Source: Burkholderiales bacterium (GTDB lineage Bacteria; Pseudomonadota; Gammaproteobacteria; Burkholderiales; JABEVD01). From it: a stretch of 52,163 nucleotides of DNA. The DNA is taken from the NCBI GenBank assembly GCA_019753155.1, contig JAIELG010000041.1, positions 1-52,163 of the forward strand, read 5' to 3'. The position numbers and the translations under genes are program-made. The notes beneath the pieces are model-generated. The model was not told the DNA's origin. It did not search any database and worked only from the letters and a program-made list of their open reading frames with translations. Below, in pieces: positions 34,962-43,063 of this stretch. Every line of letters begins with the position of its first letter. The first letter of the stretch is position 1.

Positions 34962-35822
34962 ATGAATAGTTCTCCATTGGTCAGCATCGTTCTTCCAGCA
35001 TTCAATGCCGAAAAAACTGTGGGCGATGCCATCGCCTCCATCCTGCTGCAAAGCTACCCCAACTGGGAATTGCTGTTCATCGACGACGGCTCAAGCGACA
35101 AAACATTGGATGTCGCCAGGCGTTTCAAGGACCAACGCATCAAGATATTCGCAGACGGAACAAACCTGGGACTGCCCGCGCGTTTGAACGAAGCCATAGA
35201 CAGGGCTGCTGGAAAGTATTTTGCGCGCATGGATCAAGATGATTTGTGTTTCCCCGAACGACTGGAACGACAAGTTGAATATCTGGAAGCTCACCCCGGC
35301 ATCGACCTGCTCGGAACGCGCGCAATGACTTTCATCTCTCCAAGCCAGGCAACGGGATTGTTCCCTTTCCGGGAAACGCATGAAGAAATCTGTCGACAGC
35401 CATGGAAAGGATTCTATCTTCCGCATCCAAGCTGGATGGGAAGACTCGAATGGTTCAAAAAACATCGTTATCATAATGTCGACCGTGCGGAAGATCAGGA
35501 TCTTCTGCTCAGAAGCTACCCCTCAAGCCGTTTCGCCTGTCTCCCAAAAATCCTGTTCGCCTACAGGCTGCGCAACAAGGTTTCTCTGAAAATCAATCTG
35601 ACTGCACGGAAAAGCCTGCTTCTGTCACAGATCAAAGTATTCTGCGGCAGGTCAGAGTGGGAATACCTGATGCTGTCAGTGCTCGCCTATACCGGAAAAT
35701 GTGCGCTCGATTATTATAAATCGTTGACTGGCGCCCGCCAGAGGGAGGAAGATGCAAACCTTCTCGACATTCTGTCTCGGTGGGAAAAGCTGAAGTCTGA
35801 AGTCGCAGAAATGCAGCGGTGA
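34962..35822 (+). CDS. Family 2 glycosyltransferase
   Basis: 286 residues. GT-A motifs: VSIVLPAFNAEKTVGDAI, FIDDGSSDKT and ARMDQDDLCFPERL with the acidic metal site. It starts six bases after the fucosyltransferase stop. Specificity unknown. It ends the second block of chain-building enzymes. Confidence 0.87.
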   Translation: MNSSPLVSIVLPAFNAEKTVGDAIASILLQSYPNWELLFIDDGSSDKTLDVARRFKDQRIKIFADGTNLGLPARLNEAIDRAAGKYFARMDQDDLCFPERLERQVEYLEAHPGIDLLGTRAMTFISPSQATGLFPFRETHEEICRQPWKGFYLPHPSWMGRLEWFKKHRYHNVDRAEDQDLLLRSYPSSRFACLPKILFAYRLRNKVSLKINLTARKSLLLSQIKVFCGRSEWEYLMLSVLAYTGKCALDYYKSLTGARQREEDANLLDILSRWEKLKSEVAEMQR

Positions 35823-35852
35823 TCACAAGAGCTCTACGCCCTCAACTTCAAA

Positions 35853-35880
35853 TTGACAGCTTGTTAGTTATAGCCATAAT
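35853..35880 (+). promoter_or_regulatory. Sigma-70 promoter placed right at the next start codon
   Basis: A perfect TTGACA (35853-35858) and CATAAT (35875-35880, five of six) are separated by 16 bases. The -10 ends six bases before the ATG at 35887, so the transcript would begin at or next to the start codon. No ribosome site exists in the gap, which fits a leaderless mRNA. Confidence 0.5.
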
Positions 35881-35886
35881 AGCCTG

Positions 35887-37038
35887 ATGAAAATCGCAAG
35901 GATCGCCACAGTCCCGTTTTTCCTGTACAACCACCTGCGCGTGCAGATCGCGGCAACGGTTGCGGCCGGGCACGAAGTCGTTCTGGTTTCGAGCGGCGGG
36001 GAAGAATCGGAATGGCTGAAAGCCATTCCCGGAGTCAAATTTCGTGAAATCGACATTCCAAGAAAAATATCCCCCCTGCGCGATCTCAAGGCGCTATGGC
36101 AGCTCTTTCTTTTCTTCAGGCAGGAGAAATTCGATATTGTCCACTCCACCACCCCGAAAGCGGGGATGCTCTGCGCCATTGCGGGGTTTCTCGCCCGCAC
36201 CCCGATCCGCCTGCATACCTTCACAGGCCAGGCCTGGGTGGAGCTGCACGGCCTGGTACGCACGCTCGCAAAAGCCGGCGACTGGGTGACTGCGCGCCTG
36301 GATACGTTTTGTTATGCGGACAGCGCGTCTCAGGTTGATTTTATCGCTACAGAGGGAATCATCTGTAAAGAAAAAATCCTCGTCATAGGATCTGGGTCGC
36401 TCTCCGGTGTTGATCTCAACCGATTCGATCCTGCAAAATGGGCCGACTCAAGGGCAACAACTTTTACCGAACTCGGCATTCCGGAAGGATACAAAGTCAT
36501 CACCTTCATCGGGAGATTGACTCGCGACAAGGGAATTGAAGAACTTGTGGCAGCCTTCCGCGTTCTGCGCAACGCGGAACTGAAATGCATACTGCTTCTG
36601 ATCGGCCCGGGCGAAATGCAGGACGGATCGCTGTCGAATTCGGCAAGGGCAATGATTGATCCGGATATACGCCATATCGGCTATTCTCACGAGCCGGAAC
36701 GCTACCTCGCCGTCACGGATATTTTCTGCCTGCCGAGCTACCGGGAAGGTTTCGGCAACGTGGCGATCGAGGCGGCGGCAATGGGGGTTCCCACAGTCGG
36801 GACAGACATCGTTGGGTTGCGGGATGCCGTGGTCCAGGGCGAAACCGGAATTCTCGTCCAGCCGAAGGACGACAGTGCTTTGGCTCATGCGTTAAAAAAG
36901 CTGCTGGTCGACGAGAACCTGAGGAAGAGCATGGGAATGGTCGCAAGAGCCAGGGCAGTACGCGAATTTTCATCCGACAAGGTGAATGCCGCCGTGCTTT
37001 CCGAATACGAAAGACTTTACCGGTTGAGCAAAGCCTGA
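35887..37038 (+). CDS. Family 4 glycosyltransferase
   Basis: 383 residues. N-terminal GT-B domain with IARIATVPFFLYNHLRVQI and a TTPKAGMLCAIAGFLA stretch typical of the WbpY/WcaL/PglA-like group that adds N-acetylated sugars. The C-terminal domain has FIGRLTRDKGIEELV and the donor motif PSYREGFGNVAIEAAAMGVP. It begins a new transcription unit with its own promoter, and the WbpV/WbpL/WbpM-like genes follow, so it may act early in chain assembly. Confidence 0.87.
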   Translation: MKIARIATVPFFLYNHLRVQIAATVAAGHEVVLVSSGGEESEWLKAIPGVKFREIDIPRKISPLRDLKALWQLFLFFRQEKFDIVHSTTPKAGMLCAIAGFLARTPIRLHTFTGQAWVELHGLVRTLAKAGDWVTARLDTFCYADSASQVDFIATEGIICKEKILVIGSGSLSGVDLNRFDPAKWADSRATTFTELGIPEGYKVITFIGRLTRDKGIEELVAAFRVLRNAELKCILLLIGPGEMQDGSLSNSARAMIDPDIRHIGYSHEPERYLAVTDIFCLPSYREGFGNVAIEAAAMGVPTVGTDIVGLRDAVVQGETGILVQPKDDSALAHALKKLLVDENLRKSMGMVARARAVREFSSDKVNAAVLSEYERLYRLSKA

Positions 37039-37054
37039 AGACGCATGCGAACCA

Positions 37055-37083
37055 TTGAATCTTGTTTTCTCCTGCTGTATTCT
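37055..37083 (+). promoter_or_regulatory. Promoter candidate of the broken AbrB/PIN pair
   Basis: TTGAAT (37055-37060) and TATTCT (37078-37083) lie 17 bases apart, in front of the frameshifted antitoxin gene. Both boxes match four to five of six positions. It may still fire and read on into the epimerase gene. Confidence 0.4.
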
Positions 37084-37117
37084 TACCCTACAAAGATCGA
37101 CAGGATTGGGGCAAGAA

Positions 37118-37314
37118 ATGCATGCAGCCACGCTCACCGAGAAATTCCAGTCGGCATTCCAAAAGCATTCCGGGAAGTTCTCGGGTTCAAGGCCGGGCAG
37201 CAATTCGTATTCGTTGCCCAGTGGGACGCCATCGCCATGACTCCTCAGCACAACATCGGCGAAGTACGCGGCTTGCTCAAAGGAGCTGAAAACGTGTGCG
37301 ACCGGGTGGAATGA
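37118..37314 (+). pseudogene. AbrB/SpoVT-type antitoxin gene with a frameshift
   Basis: The first frame reads MHAATLTEKFQ. The continuing domain, GIPKAFREVLGFKAGQQFVFV, is found in another frame and runs to the stop at 37314. A single-base loss at 37150/37151 (CAG-ATC-GGC expected, CAG-TCG found) explains the shift. The joined product, K-F-Q-I-G-I-P-K-A-F-R-E, would be an ordinary 65-residue AbrB antitoxin. The coding part is thus broken by one event. Confidence 0.85.
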
Positions 37315-37415
37315 GCCTGATGCACGTCGTGGATACTTGCGGCTCGATAGCATGGCTGACATCCGATGTCCATTTCGAGGGACTGCCGGAAGTCTGCTTC
37401 TGGCAAAAAAACTGA
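37311..37415 (+). pseudogene. PIN toxin gene with most of its middle deleted
   Basis: A 34-residue frame starts with ATG at 37311, overlapping the antitoxin stop. Its start reads MSLMHVVDTCGSIAWLT, the PIN-domain beginning with its first metal-binding Asp. It then jumps to DVHFEGLPEVCFWQKN, matching the DxHFxGLP ending of PIN toxins. About 90 central residues, including the other acidic residues, are missing. It cannot be active. Its stop overlaps the next gene's ATG (TGATG). Confidence 0.78.
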
Positions 37416-38380
37416 TGAAAATCCTGGTGACGGGCGCGAATGGATTCGTCGGCGAAGTTCTTTGCAGGAAACTCGTCGAGCGCGGATTCGAAGCGAAAGG
37501 CGCCGTCAGGAGCGAAGATATCCCGTTGGCTCCCGGCGTGGAAAAAATCGTTGCCGGATCCATCGACTCAAGCACCGACTGGTCGAGCGCATTGAAGGGC
37601 ATCGATTGCGTGATCCATTTGGCGGCAAGAGTCCATGTCATGAAAGAAGAAAGCCCGGACCCCCTTGCCGAATTCAGGCACGTGAACACGGAAGGCACGC
37701 GACGACTTGCCCTCGCTGTGGCAGAGCATGGCGTGAAGCGTCTTGTCTACGTCAGCTCGATCAAGGTGAACGGGGAAGCCACGAAAGGCGAACCTTTCTC
37801 CGAGCAGGGCGCGCCGAACCCTCAGGATCCCTATGCGCTGTCCAAATGGGAAGCGGAACAATCCCTTCTGGAAATTTCCAGGGAAACAGGACTCGAAATC
37901 GTAATCCTGCGCCCCCCCCTCGTTTACGGCCCAGGGGTCGGCGGAAATTTCATCAGGATGCTCGAATGGTTAAAAAAAGGCATCCCCCTTCCGCTCGGGT
38001 CCGTCAAAAATCGCCGCAGCATGATTCATGTCGAGAATCTCGCCGATGCATTGATCCTCTGTTCGACCCACCCCGATGCAAAAAACGAAACATTCCTGGT
38101 GAGCGACAGCGAGTGCATTTCGACCCCGGATCTCATCCGCATGCTCTCCGAAAAAATGGGGAGAGAAGCCCGGATTTTCCCATTCCCTGTACCACTGCTC
38201 CATGTGCTCGGCAGGCTCACCGGAAAATCCGCTGAAATCGAGAGATTGACAGGATCCCTTGAAATCGATTCATCGAAAATCAGGCAAAAACTGGGCTGGA
38301 AACCACCTCATTCGATTCTCGATGGGTTGAAAGATACCGTGCTCCCGCATCGATCCGAAGATAGGCTCATTTGCAAATAG
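37415..38380 (+). CDS. NAD-dependent epimerase/reductase, WbpV-like
   Basis: 321 residues from the ATG at 37415. The cofactor loop TGANGFVGEVL sits at about 6-16, the catalytic pair in DPYALSKWE (Tyr..Lys), and HLAARVHV in between. The sequence fits WbpV-like enzymes that reduce or epimerise the 4-keto-6-deoxy-GlcNAc product of WbpM to UDP-QuiNAc or UDP-FucNAc. The WbpL-like and WbpM-like genes follow but are split from it by a toxin-antitoxin pair. Its start overlaps the dead PIN fragment. Confidence 0.85.
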   Translation: MKILVTGANGFVGEVLCRKLVERGFEAKGAVRSEDIPLAPGVEKIVAGSIDSSTDWSSALKGIDCVIHLAARVHVMKEESPDPLAEFRHVNTEGTRRLALAVAEHGVKRLVYVSSIKVNGEATKGEPFSEQGAPNPQDPYALSKWEAEQSLLEISRETGLEIVILRPPLVYGPGVGGNFIRMLEWLKKGIPLPLGSVKNRRSMIHVENLADALILCSTHPDAKNETFLVSDSECISTPDLIRMLSEKMGREARIFPFPVPLLHVLGRLTGKSAEIERLTGSLEIDSSKIRQKLGWKPPHSILDGLKDTVLPHRSEDRLICK

Positions 38381-38399
38381 CGCTCACTGCCGCTATAAT
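38371..38399 (+). promoter_or_regulatory. Promoter of the AbrB/PIN toxin-antitoxin pair
   Basis: TTGCAA (38371-38376) and a perfect TATAAT (38394-38399) with a 17-base spacer. The -35 lies inside the last codons of the epimerase gene. Confidence 0.65.
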
Positions 38400-38420
38400 T
38401 TCTTACTTATTTCTTACTTA
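38399..38420 (+). repeat. Perfect 11-base tandem repeat, operator candidate
   Basis: TTTCTTACTTA occurs twice without gap, at 38399-38409 and 38410-38420, starting at the last base of the -10 box and ending 11 bases before the antitoxin start. The position is that of an autoregulatory site bound by an AbrB-type antitoxin, alone or with the toxin. Confidence 0.5.
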
Positions 38421-38431
38421 CAGTGTGTTGG

Positions 38432-38692
38432 ATGGAAACTACCAAGCTTTCGAGCAAGGGACAGGTGATTTTGCCCAAGCATATCCGCGCGGCGCACAAA
38501 TGGGAACCGGGACTTGAGTTTTCCGTCGAAGATACGCCAGAAGGCATCCTGCTCAAACCCCTCAAACCTTTCAAACCTTCCCGTCTGGAAGATTTAATTG
38601 GTTGCGGGAACTATGAAGGCCCACCAAAAACCATCGAGGAGATGGACGCTGCGATCGCAGCAGGCATCAAGTCAGTTTATGATCTCGATTGA
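38432..38692 (+). CDS. AbrB/SpoVT-type antitoxin
   Basis: 86 residues from the ATG at 38432 (an upstream in-frame start is less likely because it overlaps the operator). The swapped-hairpin DNA-binding domain reads TTKLSSKGQVILPKHIRAAH at about 3-22. The C-terminal tail, rich in acidic residues (IEEMDAAIAAGI), should bind and inhibit the PIN toxin. It overlaps the toxin gene by 14 bases, the standard VapBC-like layout. Confidence 0.9.
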   Translation: METTKLSSKGQVILPKHIRAAHKWEPGLEFSVEDTPEGILLKPLKPFKPSRLEDLIGCGNYEGPPKTIEEMDAAIAAGIKSVYDLD

Positions 38693-39071
38693 CACCAATA
38701 TCCTTGTCCGTCTGATCACCCGCGATGACGAAAATCAGGCGCAACGAGCAGCGAAGCTTTTCGAACATAATCAAATTTTTCTTTGCAAAACCGTACTGCT
38801 CGAAACTGAGTGGGTCTTGCGCTTCTGTTATGAATTAAGCAGGAGTGCCATCCTGAATGCCCTTAAAAACACGGTCGGCCTGTCCCAGCTCACAGTCGAG
38901 GACAGCCCGGCGGTGGCTAAAGCGCTTACCCTCTTTGAAAATGGGATGGATTTCGCCGATGCGCTACATCTGGCGTCCGGGCAAAATGCCCCGCAGTTTG
39001 CCACATTCGACGAACGCCTGAAAAAACGCGTGCATGGTATTGCAGATAAGCATCGGATATTTCTGGTCTGA
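38679..39071 (+). CDS. PIN-domain toxin ribonuclease (VapC-like)
   Basis: 130 residues from the ATG at 38679. PIN motifs: SIDTNILVRLITRDD with the first Asp at residue 5, LLETEWVL for the central Glu, and FADALHLASG for the third acidic residue, with TFDE later. All acidic positions are present, so it is probably an active nuclease that cleaves RNA when unblocked. It sits between the WbpV-like and WbpL-like genes in the same direction. Confidence 0.9.
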   Translation: MISIDTNILVRLITRDDENQAQRAAKLFEHNQIFLCKTVLLETEWVLRFCYELSRSAILNALKNTVGLSQLTVEDSPAVAKALTLFENGMDFADALHLASGQNAPQFATFDERLKKRVHGIADKHRIFLV

Positions 39072-39083
39072 ATCCGCCCACTC

Positions 39084-40031
39084 ATGTACAGCCCCCTTCT
39101 TTCATTCGGGATATCCCTTTCCGTCCTCGTCTTCCTGACGAGGGGGAAACTGGTTGGGATGGCGCTCGATCGCCCCAATGAACGGTCCCTTCATACGAGT
39201 CCCGTTCCGCGCACAGGAGGAATCGCCATCCTGTCCGGGATACTCGCCGGATGGATCGTCCTCGGCATGACGGACTGGACGATTCTTGCAGGGATGTCGC
39301 TCCTCGTTTGCATCTCCTTTCTCGACGATCTCGTCAGCATGCCGGTTGTGATCCGCTTCGGCGCACATTTTCTCGCATCAAGCATCTTCGCAGGCACCCT
39401 CCTGCTGCATTCTCACGGCCTGCCCCTGACCGTAGCCTGCGTAATTGCCGTCGTCTGGATGATTAACCTGTATAATTTCATGGATGGCTCGGACGGGCTC
39501 GCCGGCGGCATGGCGCTTTTCGGTTTCGGCTTTTACACCCTGGCTGCATGGCTGACACACGATGAGGATTTCGCTCTGCTCAACATGGCTGTTGCAATGA
39601 GCGCGGGCGCTTTTCTTTTTTTCAATTTCCATCCCGCCAGGATATTCATGGGAGATTCCGGCTCCACCCTCCTGGGTTTCCTCGCTGCCGCGTTCGGATT
39701 GGAAGGCTGGAAAAACGGAGACTGGCCGATATGGTTCCCCCTGATGGTCTTTTCACCTTTCATCGTCGATTCGACGGCAACGCTCCTGAAACGGCTTCTC
39801 CGGAAGGAAAAGATCTGGCAGGCCCACAAGGAACATTATTATCAGCGGCTGATACGCATGGGGCTCGGTCACAGGAATACCGCGCTTCTCGAATACGCGT
39901 TGATGGCCGCAGCGGGCGCATCGTCCATCCTCGCAATCCACCATGCCGGACTTCTGATCGCTGGATGGGGGTTGGCTTTTTTCCTCCTGATGCGTCATAT
40001 TGACCATCGTTGGTCCCACTTCAGCACATAA
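39084..40031 (+). CDS. Undecaprenyl-phosphate sugar-1-phosphate transferase, WbpL/WecA-like
   Basis: 315 residues with about ten transmembrane helices, the MraY/WecA polyprenyl transferase family. Typical motifs: FLDDL in helix 3, NLYNFMDGSDGLAGG with the magnesium-binding aspartates, and FMGDSGS near residue 190. WbpL starts O-antigen synthesis by loading UDP-FucNAc or UDP-GlcNAc-derived sugar-phosphate on undecaprenyl phosphate. It is ten bases from the WbpM-like gene, the usual neighbour, and is the initiating enzyme for the chain in this locus. Confidence 0.9.
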   Translation: MYSPLLSFGISLSVLVFLTRGKLVGMALDRPNERSLHTSPVPRTGGIAILSGILAGWIVLGMTDWTILAGMSLLVCISFLDDLVSMPVVIRFGAHFLASSIFAGTLLLHSHGLPLTVACVIAVVWMINLYNFMDGSDGLAGGMALFGFGFYTLAAWLTHDEDFALLNMAVAMSAGAFLFFNFHPARIFMGDSGSTLLGFLAAAFGLEGWKNGDWPIWFPLMVFSPFIVDSTATLLKRLLRKEKIWQAHKEHYYQRLIRMGLGHRNTALLEYALMAAAGASSILAIHHAGLLIAGWGLAFFLLMRHIDHRWSHFST

Positions 40032-40040
40032 CAACCGTTC

Positions 40041-41858
40041 ATGAATCCCAGAAGCTTCCTCGCCATTTCCCACGATATCGCAGCCGCCCTGCTCGCCTGG
40101 TACGCTTCTTACCTGTTGCGGTTCAACCTGGAAATTCCGGAATTCTATTTTTCGCAAATGTCGGGCTCTCTTGCCTTCGTCCTTCCGCTGCAAACCCTGC
40201 TTTTCTGGAGTTTCGGCCTTTACAGGGGCATATGGAAATATGCCAGCATCCCGGACCTGAAAAAAATCCTGCTTGCTGTCGGAACCGGGATGCTCACCAT
40301 CCCGACTCTGACATACATGTTCCATCATCCCGTGCCCCGTTCCGTGCTCATCTTGGACCCCATCCTGCTGCTCCTCTTCATGGGAGGCAGCCGCCTTGCC
40401 TACCGCTCCTGGAAGGAAAAGAAGCTTTACGGAGTCTCCCAACTGGAAGGCAAGCCGGTCCTGATCCTGGGCGCAGGGGATGCTGCGGCAAATCTCGTCA
40501 AGAGTCTTGAGAGAAGCCGAGAATGGCGCGTCGTCGGGCTTCTCGACAACGATCCGATGAAGCATGCGAGAATGATCCACGGCATCCGCGTTCTCGGCGC
40601 CATTGCCGATCTCGGCGAAATCGCCAAGAACATGTCCGTGGAAAACGCGATCATCGCCATGCCTTCGGCTTCCCACACCGAAAGACGTGAAGCGCTCGAG
40701 ATCTGCGCGGCCGCAGGATTGAAAGCATTGACCGTGCCTTCCTTCGACGATTTGATCGGGGGAAAATTGACGATCTCCCAGATCAGGAAAGTCGAGCTCG
40801 ACGATCTTCTCGGGCGCGATTCCGTTCAGCTCGACATGGGGGGACTCAACGAATTGCTGGCAGGCCGAACCATCCTGGTGACGGGCGCCGGCGGATCGAT
40901 AGGCTCGGAGCTTTGCCGCCAGATCGCAAAATTCAAGCCGGGAAAGCTCATCCTTTTCGATCTCTCTGAATTTTCGCTCTATGGGATCGAGCAGGAGTTC
41001 AAGGGTGACTTCCCCGAAATTCCGATCATCTGCTCGATAGGTGACATCAAGAATGAAGCGCGCATCAGGCAGATCCTGGAATCCCACCGTCCGGAGGTCG
41101 TTTTCCACGCCGCAGCCTACAAGCATGTCCCCCTGATGGAGGAGGAAAATGCCTGGGAAGCGGTCAGAAACAACGTCATGGGAACCTATGTCCTTGCGCG
41201 CGCAGCGCTCGAGTTCGGGGTCATGAAATTCGTTCTCGTCTCCACGGACAAGGCTGTCAATCCGACCAATGTCATGGGCGCGAGCAAGCGTCTGGCGGAA
41301 CTCGTCTGCCAGTCCATGCAGAAAAACAAAGGGACTCGCTTCATCATGGTGCGATTCGGAAACGTGCTCGGCAGCACGGGTAGCGTGATCCCGAAATTCA
41401 AGGCGCAGATCGAAAAGGGCGGCCCGATCACCATAACCCACCCGGAAATCACGCGATATTTCATGTCCATTCCGGAAGCTGCGCAACTCGTGCTTCAGGC
41501 AGGCCTTATGGGATGCGGCGGGGAAATCTTCGTGCTGGACATGGGGGCGCCGGTAAAAATCGTCGACCTCGCCAGGGATCTCATCAAGCTGTCCGGTTTC
41601 AACGAGGGCGAAATCGATATCGTCTATACCGGCTTGCGCCCTGGGGAAAAGCTCTTCGAAGAACTGCTCGCCGACGACGAGCAGACCCTTCCCACGCATC
41701 ACCCCAAGCTGCGTATCGCCAAGGCAAGGCATGAAGATGAAGCTTGGCTCACCGGCCTGCTGCTATGGCTGAACGAATCCGAAGTAAAAAACGACCAAAA
41801 AGTAAGAGCGGACCTTGTACGCTGGGTTCCCGAATATGTCCCGACAAGGCACCGATGA
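40041..41858 (+). CDS. Membrane-bound UDP-GlcNAc 4,6-dehydratase, WbpM/CapD-like
   Basis: 605 residues. N-terminal membrane part with about four helices (10-105), a first CoA-binding-like Rossmann domain (LILGAGDAA near 145), then the catalytic SDR domain with TGAGGSIGSE at about 281-290. In place of the usual Tyr..Lys pair it has MGASK (Met instead of Tyr), as in WbpM. It makes UDP-4-keto-6-deoxy-GlcNAc for QuiNAc, FucNAc or bacillosamine-type sugars. The stop overlaps the ligase start by four bases. Confidence 0.94.
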   Translation: MNPRSFLAISHDIAAALLAWYASYLLRFNLEIPEFYFSQMSGSLAFVLPLQTLLFWSFGLYRGIWKYASIPDLKKILLAVGTGMLTIPTLTYMFHHPVPRSVLILDPILLLLFMGGSRLAYRSWKEKKLYGVSQLEGKPVLILGAGDAAANLVKSLERSREWRVVGLLDNDPMKHARMIHGIRVLGAIADLGEIAKNMSVENAIIAMPSASHTERREALEICAAAGLKALTVPSFDDLIGGKLTISQIRKVELDDLLGRDSVQLDMGGLNELLAGRTILVTGAGGSIGSELCRQIAKFKPGKLILFDLSEFSLYGIEQEFKGDFPEIPIICSIGDIKNEARIRQILESHRPEVVFHAAAYKHVPLMEEENAWEAVRNNVMGTYVLARAALEFGVMKFVLVSTDKAVNPTNVMGASKRLAELVCQSMQKNKGTRFIMVRFGNVLGSTGSVIPKFKAQIEKGGPITITHPEITRYFMSIPEAAQLVLQAGLMGCGGEIFVLDMGAPVKIVDLARDLIKLSGFNEGEIDIVYTGLRPGEKLFEELLADDEQTLPTHHPKLRIAKARHEDEAWLTGLLLWLNESEVKNDQKVRADLVRWVPEYVPTRHR

Positions 41859-43063
41859 GCATGCTCTCCGTTTCCAAAGCAGCCGATTCATCCGCAAAGT
41901 GGGCTGCAGTCGCCGTAGGCTTCTCAGTCCCGATATCGGTTGCGCTCGACAATGCCCTGCTGCTTGCGATTCTCGTTCTTTGGCTCGTCGGCGCCAATTT
42001 CAGGGAAAAATACGGGATCATCAGGAAAAACCCCGTCGCTCTGGCATCTCTTGCGCTCATCGGATTGCTCGCGATCGGGATGCTGTACGGCAGCGCTTCA
42101 ATTCATGAGGCCGTCAACACGCTGGGGAAATACATCGATCTGTTGTTCATCCCGATTTTCATCACGCTTTTCTCCGATTCGAAAACGAGGCGTCATGCCT
42201 TGGCCGCATTCATGACCGCCATGATGCTGACCCTTTTCCTATCCTATATGCTGAAAATGGGGATCTTGCACCAGAATTCCATTCTGCGTGGTTTTGCCGG
42301 GAACCCTTATGTCTTCAAACTGTACATCACACAGAACTTCTTCATGGCTTTCGCCAGCATGGTCCTTGCCACATGGTTTTTCCATGAAAAAGATCCGCGA
42401 AAACGCTTACTCTGGGGAATCCTCACGCTCCTTGCATTGATCAACGTGCTGTTCATGGTGTACGGCAGGACAGGCTATATAGTCCTCGCCCTCCTGGTCC
42501 CCTATCTCTTCATCCGCAAACTTGGGAAAAAAGGCCTTCTGATCGGAATTGTTGTAACGCTTGTATTCGGCTCAATGGCTTATTTCGGATCGAAGGTATT
42601 CCATGAGCGCGTTTCGCTTGCAACAGACGAATTCACGCACTGGCAACCGGAAAAAGCGGCGGACACCACGAATTCCATAGGACAGCGCATGGAATTCTAT
42701 TCCAATACGTTGAAGATAATCGAGAAACACCCCATATTCGGGGTGGGCACAGGGGGATTCGAGCAGGCCTATGCGGCTCAGGTTGCAAATACGAAGATGC
42801 TCCAGACCCATAATCCGCACAATGAATTCCTGCTGATCATGGTCCAGACCGGATTACCCGGCCTCGTTCTCCTGCTTCTGCTTTTCTTCAAGCAATGGCG
42901 CGAAGCATCCAGCCTGTCAGAAAAGGAAACTTACCTGGCTCGCGCACTTGTGCTTGCCATGATCTCTGGCTGTCTGTTCAATTCCTTCCTGCTCGATCAT
43001 GCCGAAGGACTGTTTTTCGCCTTCATGACCGGAGTGCTGTTTTCGGGGAAGACAAAAACATGA
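41855..43063 (+). CDS. O-antigen ligase family protein (WaaL-like)
   Basis: 402 residues from the ATG at 41855, overlapping the preceding stop by ATGA. About ten transmembrane helices. The Wzy_C signature is near the C terminus: TGGFEQAYA followed by HNPHNEFLLIMVQTGLPG, the HN..L......G..G pattern of ligases. It probably joins the exported O-chain to lipid A-core at the periplasmic face, in keeping with the Wzm/Wzt route. Polymerase (Wzy) is less likely because no Wzx flippase or Wzz is seen in the window. Confidence 0.88.
   Translation: MSMLSVSKAADSSAKWAAVAVGFSVPISVALDNALLLAILVLWLVGANFREKYGIIRKNPVALASLALIGLLAIGMLYGSASIHEAVNTLGKYIDLLFIPIFITLFSDSKTRRHALAAFMTAMMLTLFLSYMLKMGILHQNSILRGFAGNPYVFKLYITQNFFMAFASMVLATWFFHEKDPRKRLLWGILTLLALINVLFMVYGRTGYIVLALLVPYLFIRKLGKKGLLIGIVVTLVFGSMAYFGSKVFHERVSLATDEFTHWQPEKAADTTNSIGQRMEFYSNTLKIIEKHPIFGVGTGGFEQAYAAQVANTKMLQTHNPHNEFLLIMVQTGLPGLVLLLLLFFKQWREASSLSEKETYLARALVLAMISGCLFNSFLLDHAEGLFFAFMTGVLFSGKTKT

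Noticed and set aside
39753-41732. A 659-residue minus-strand frame
   Set aside because: Mirror frame of the WbpM-like gene, whose domain motifs are complete.
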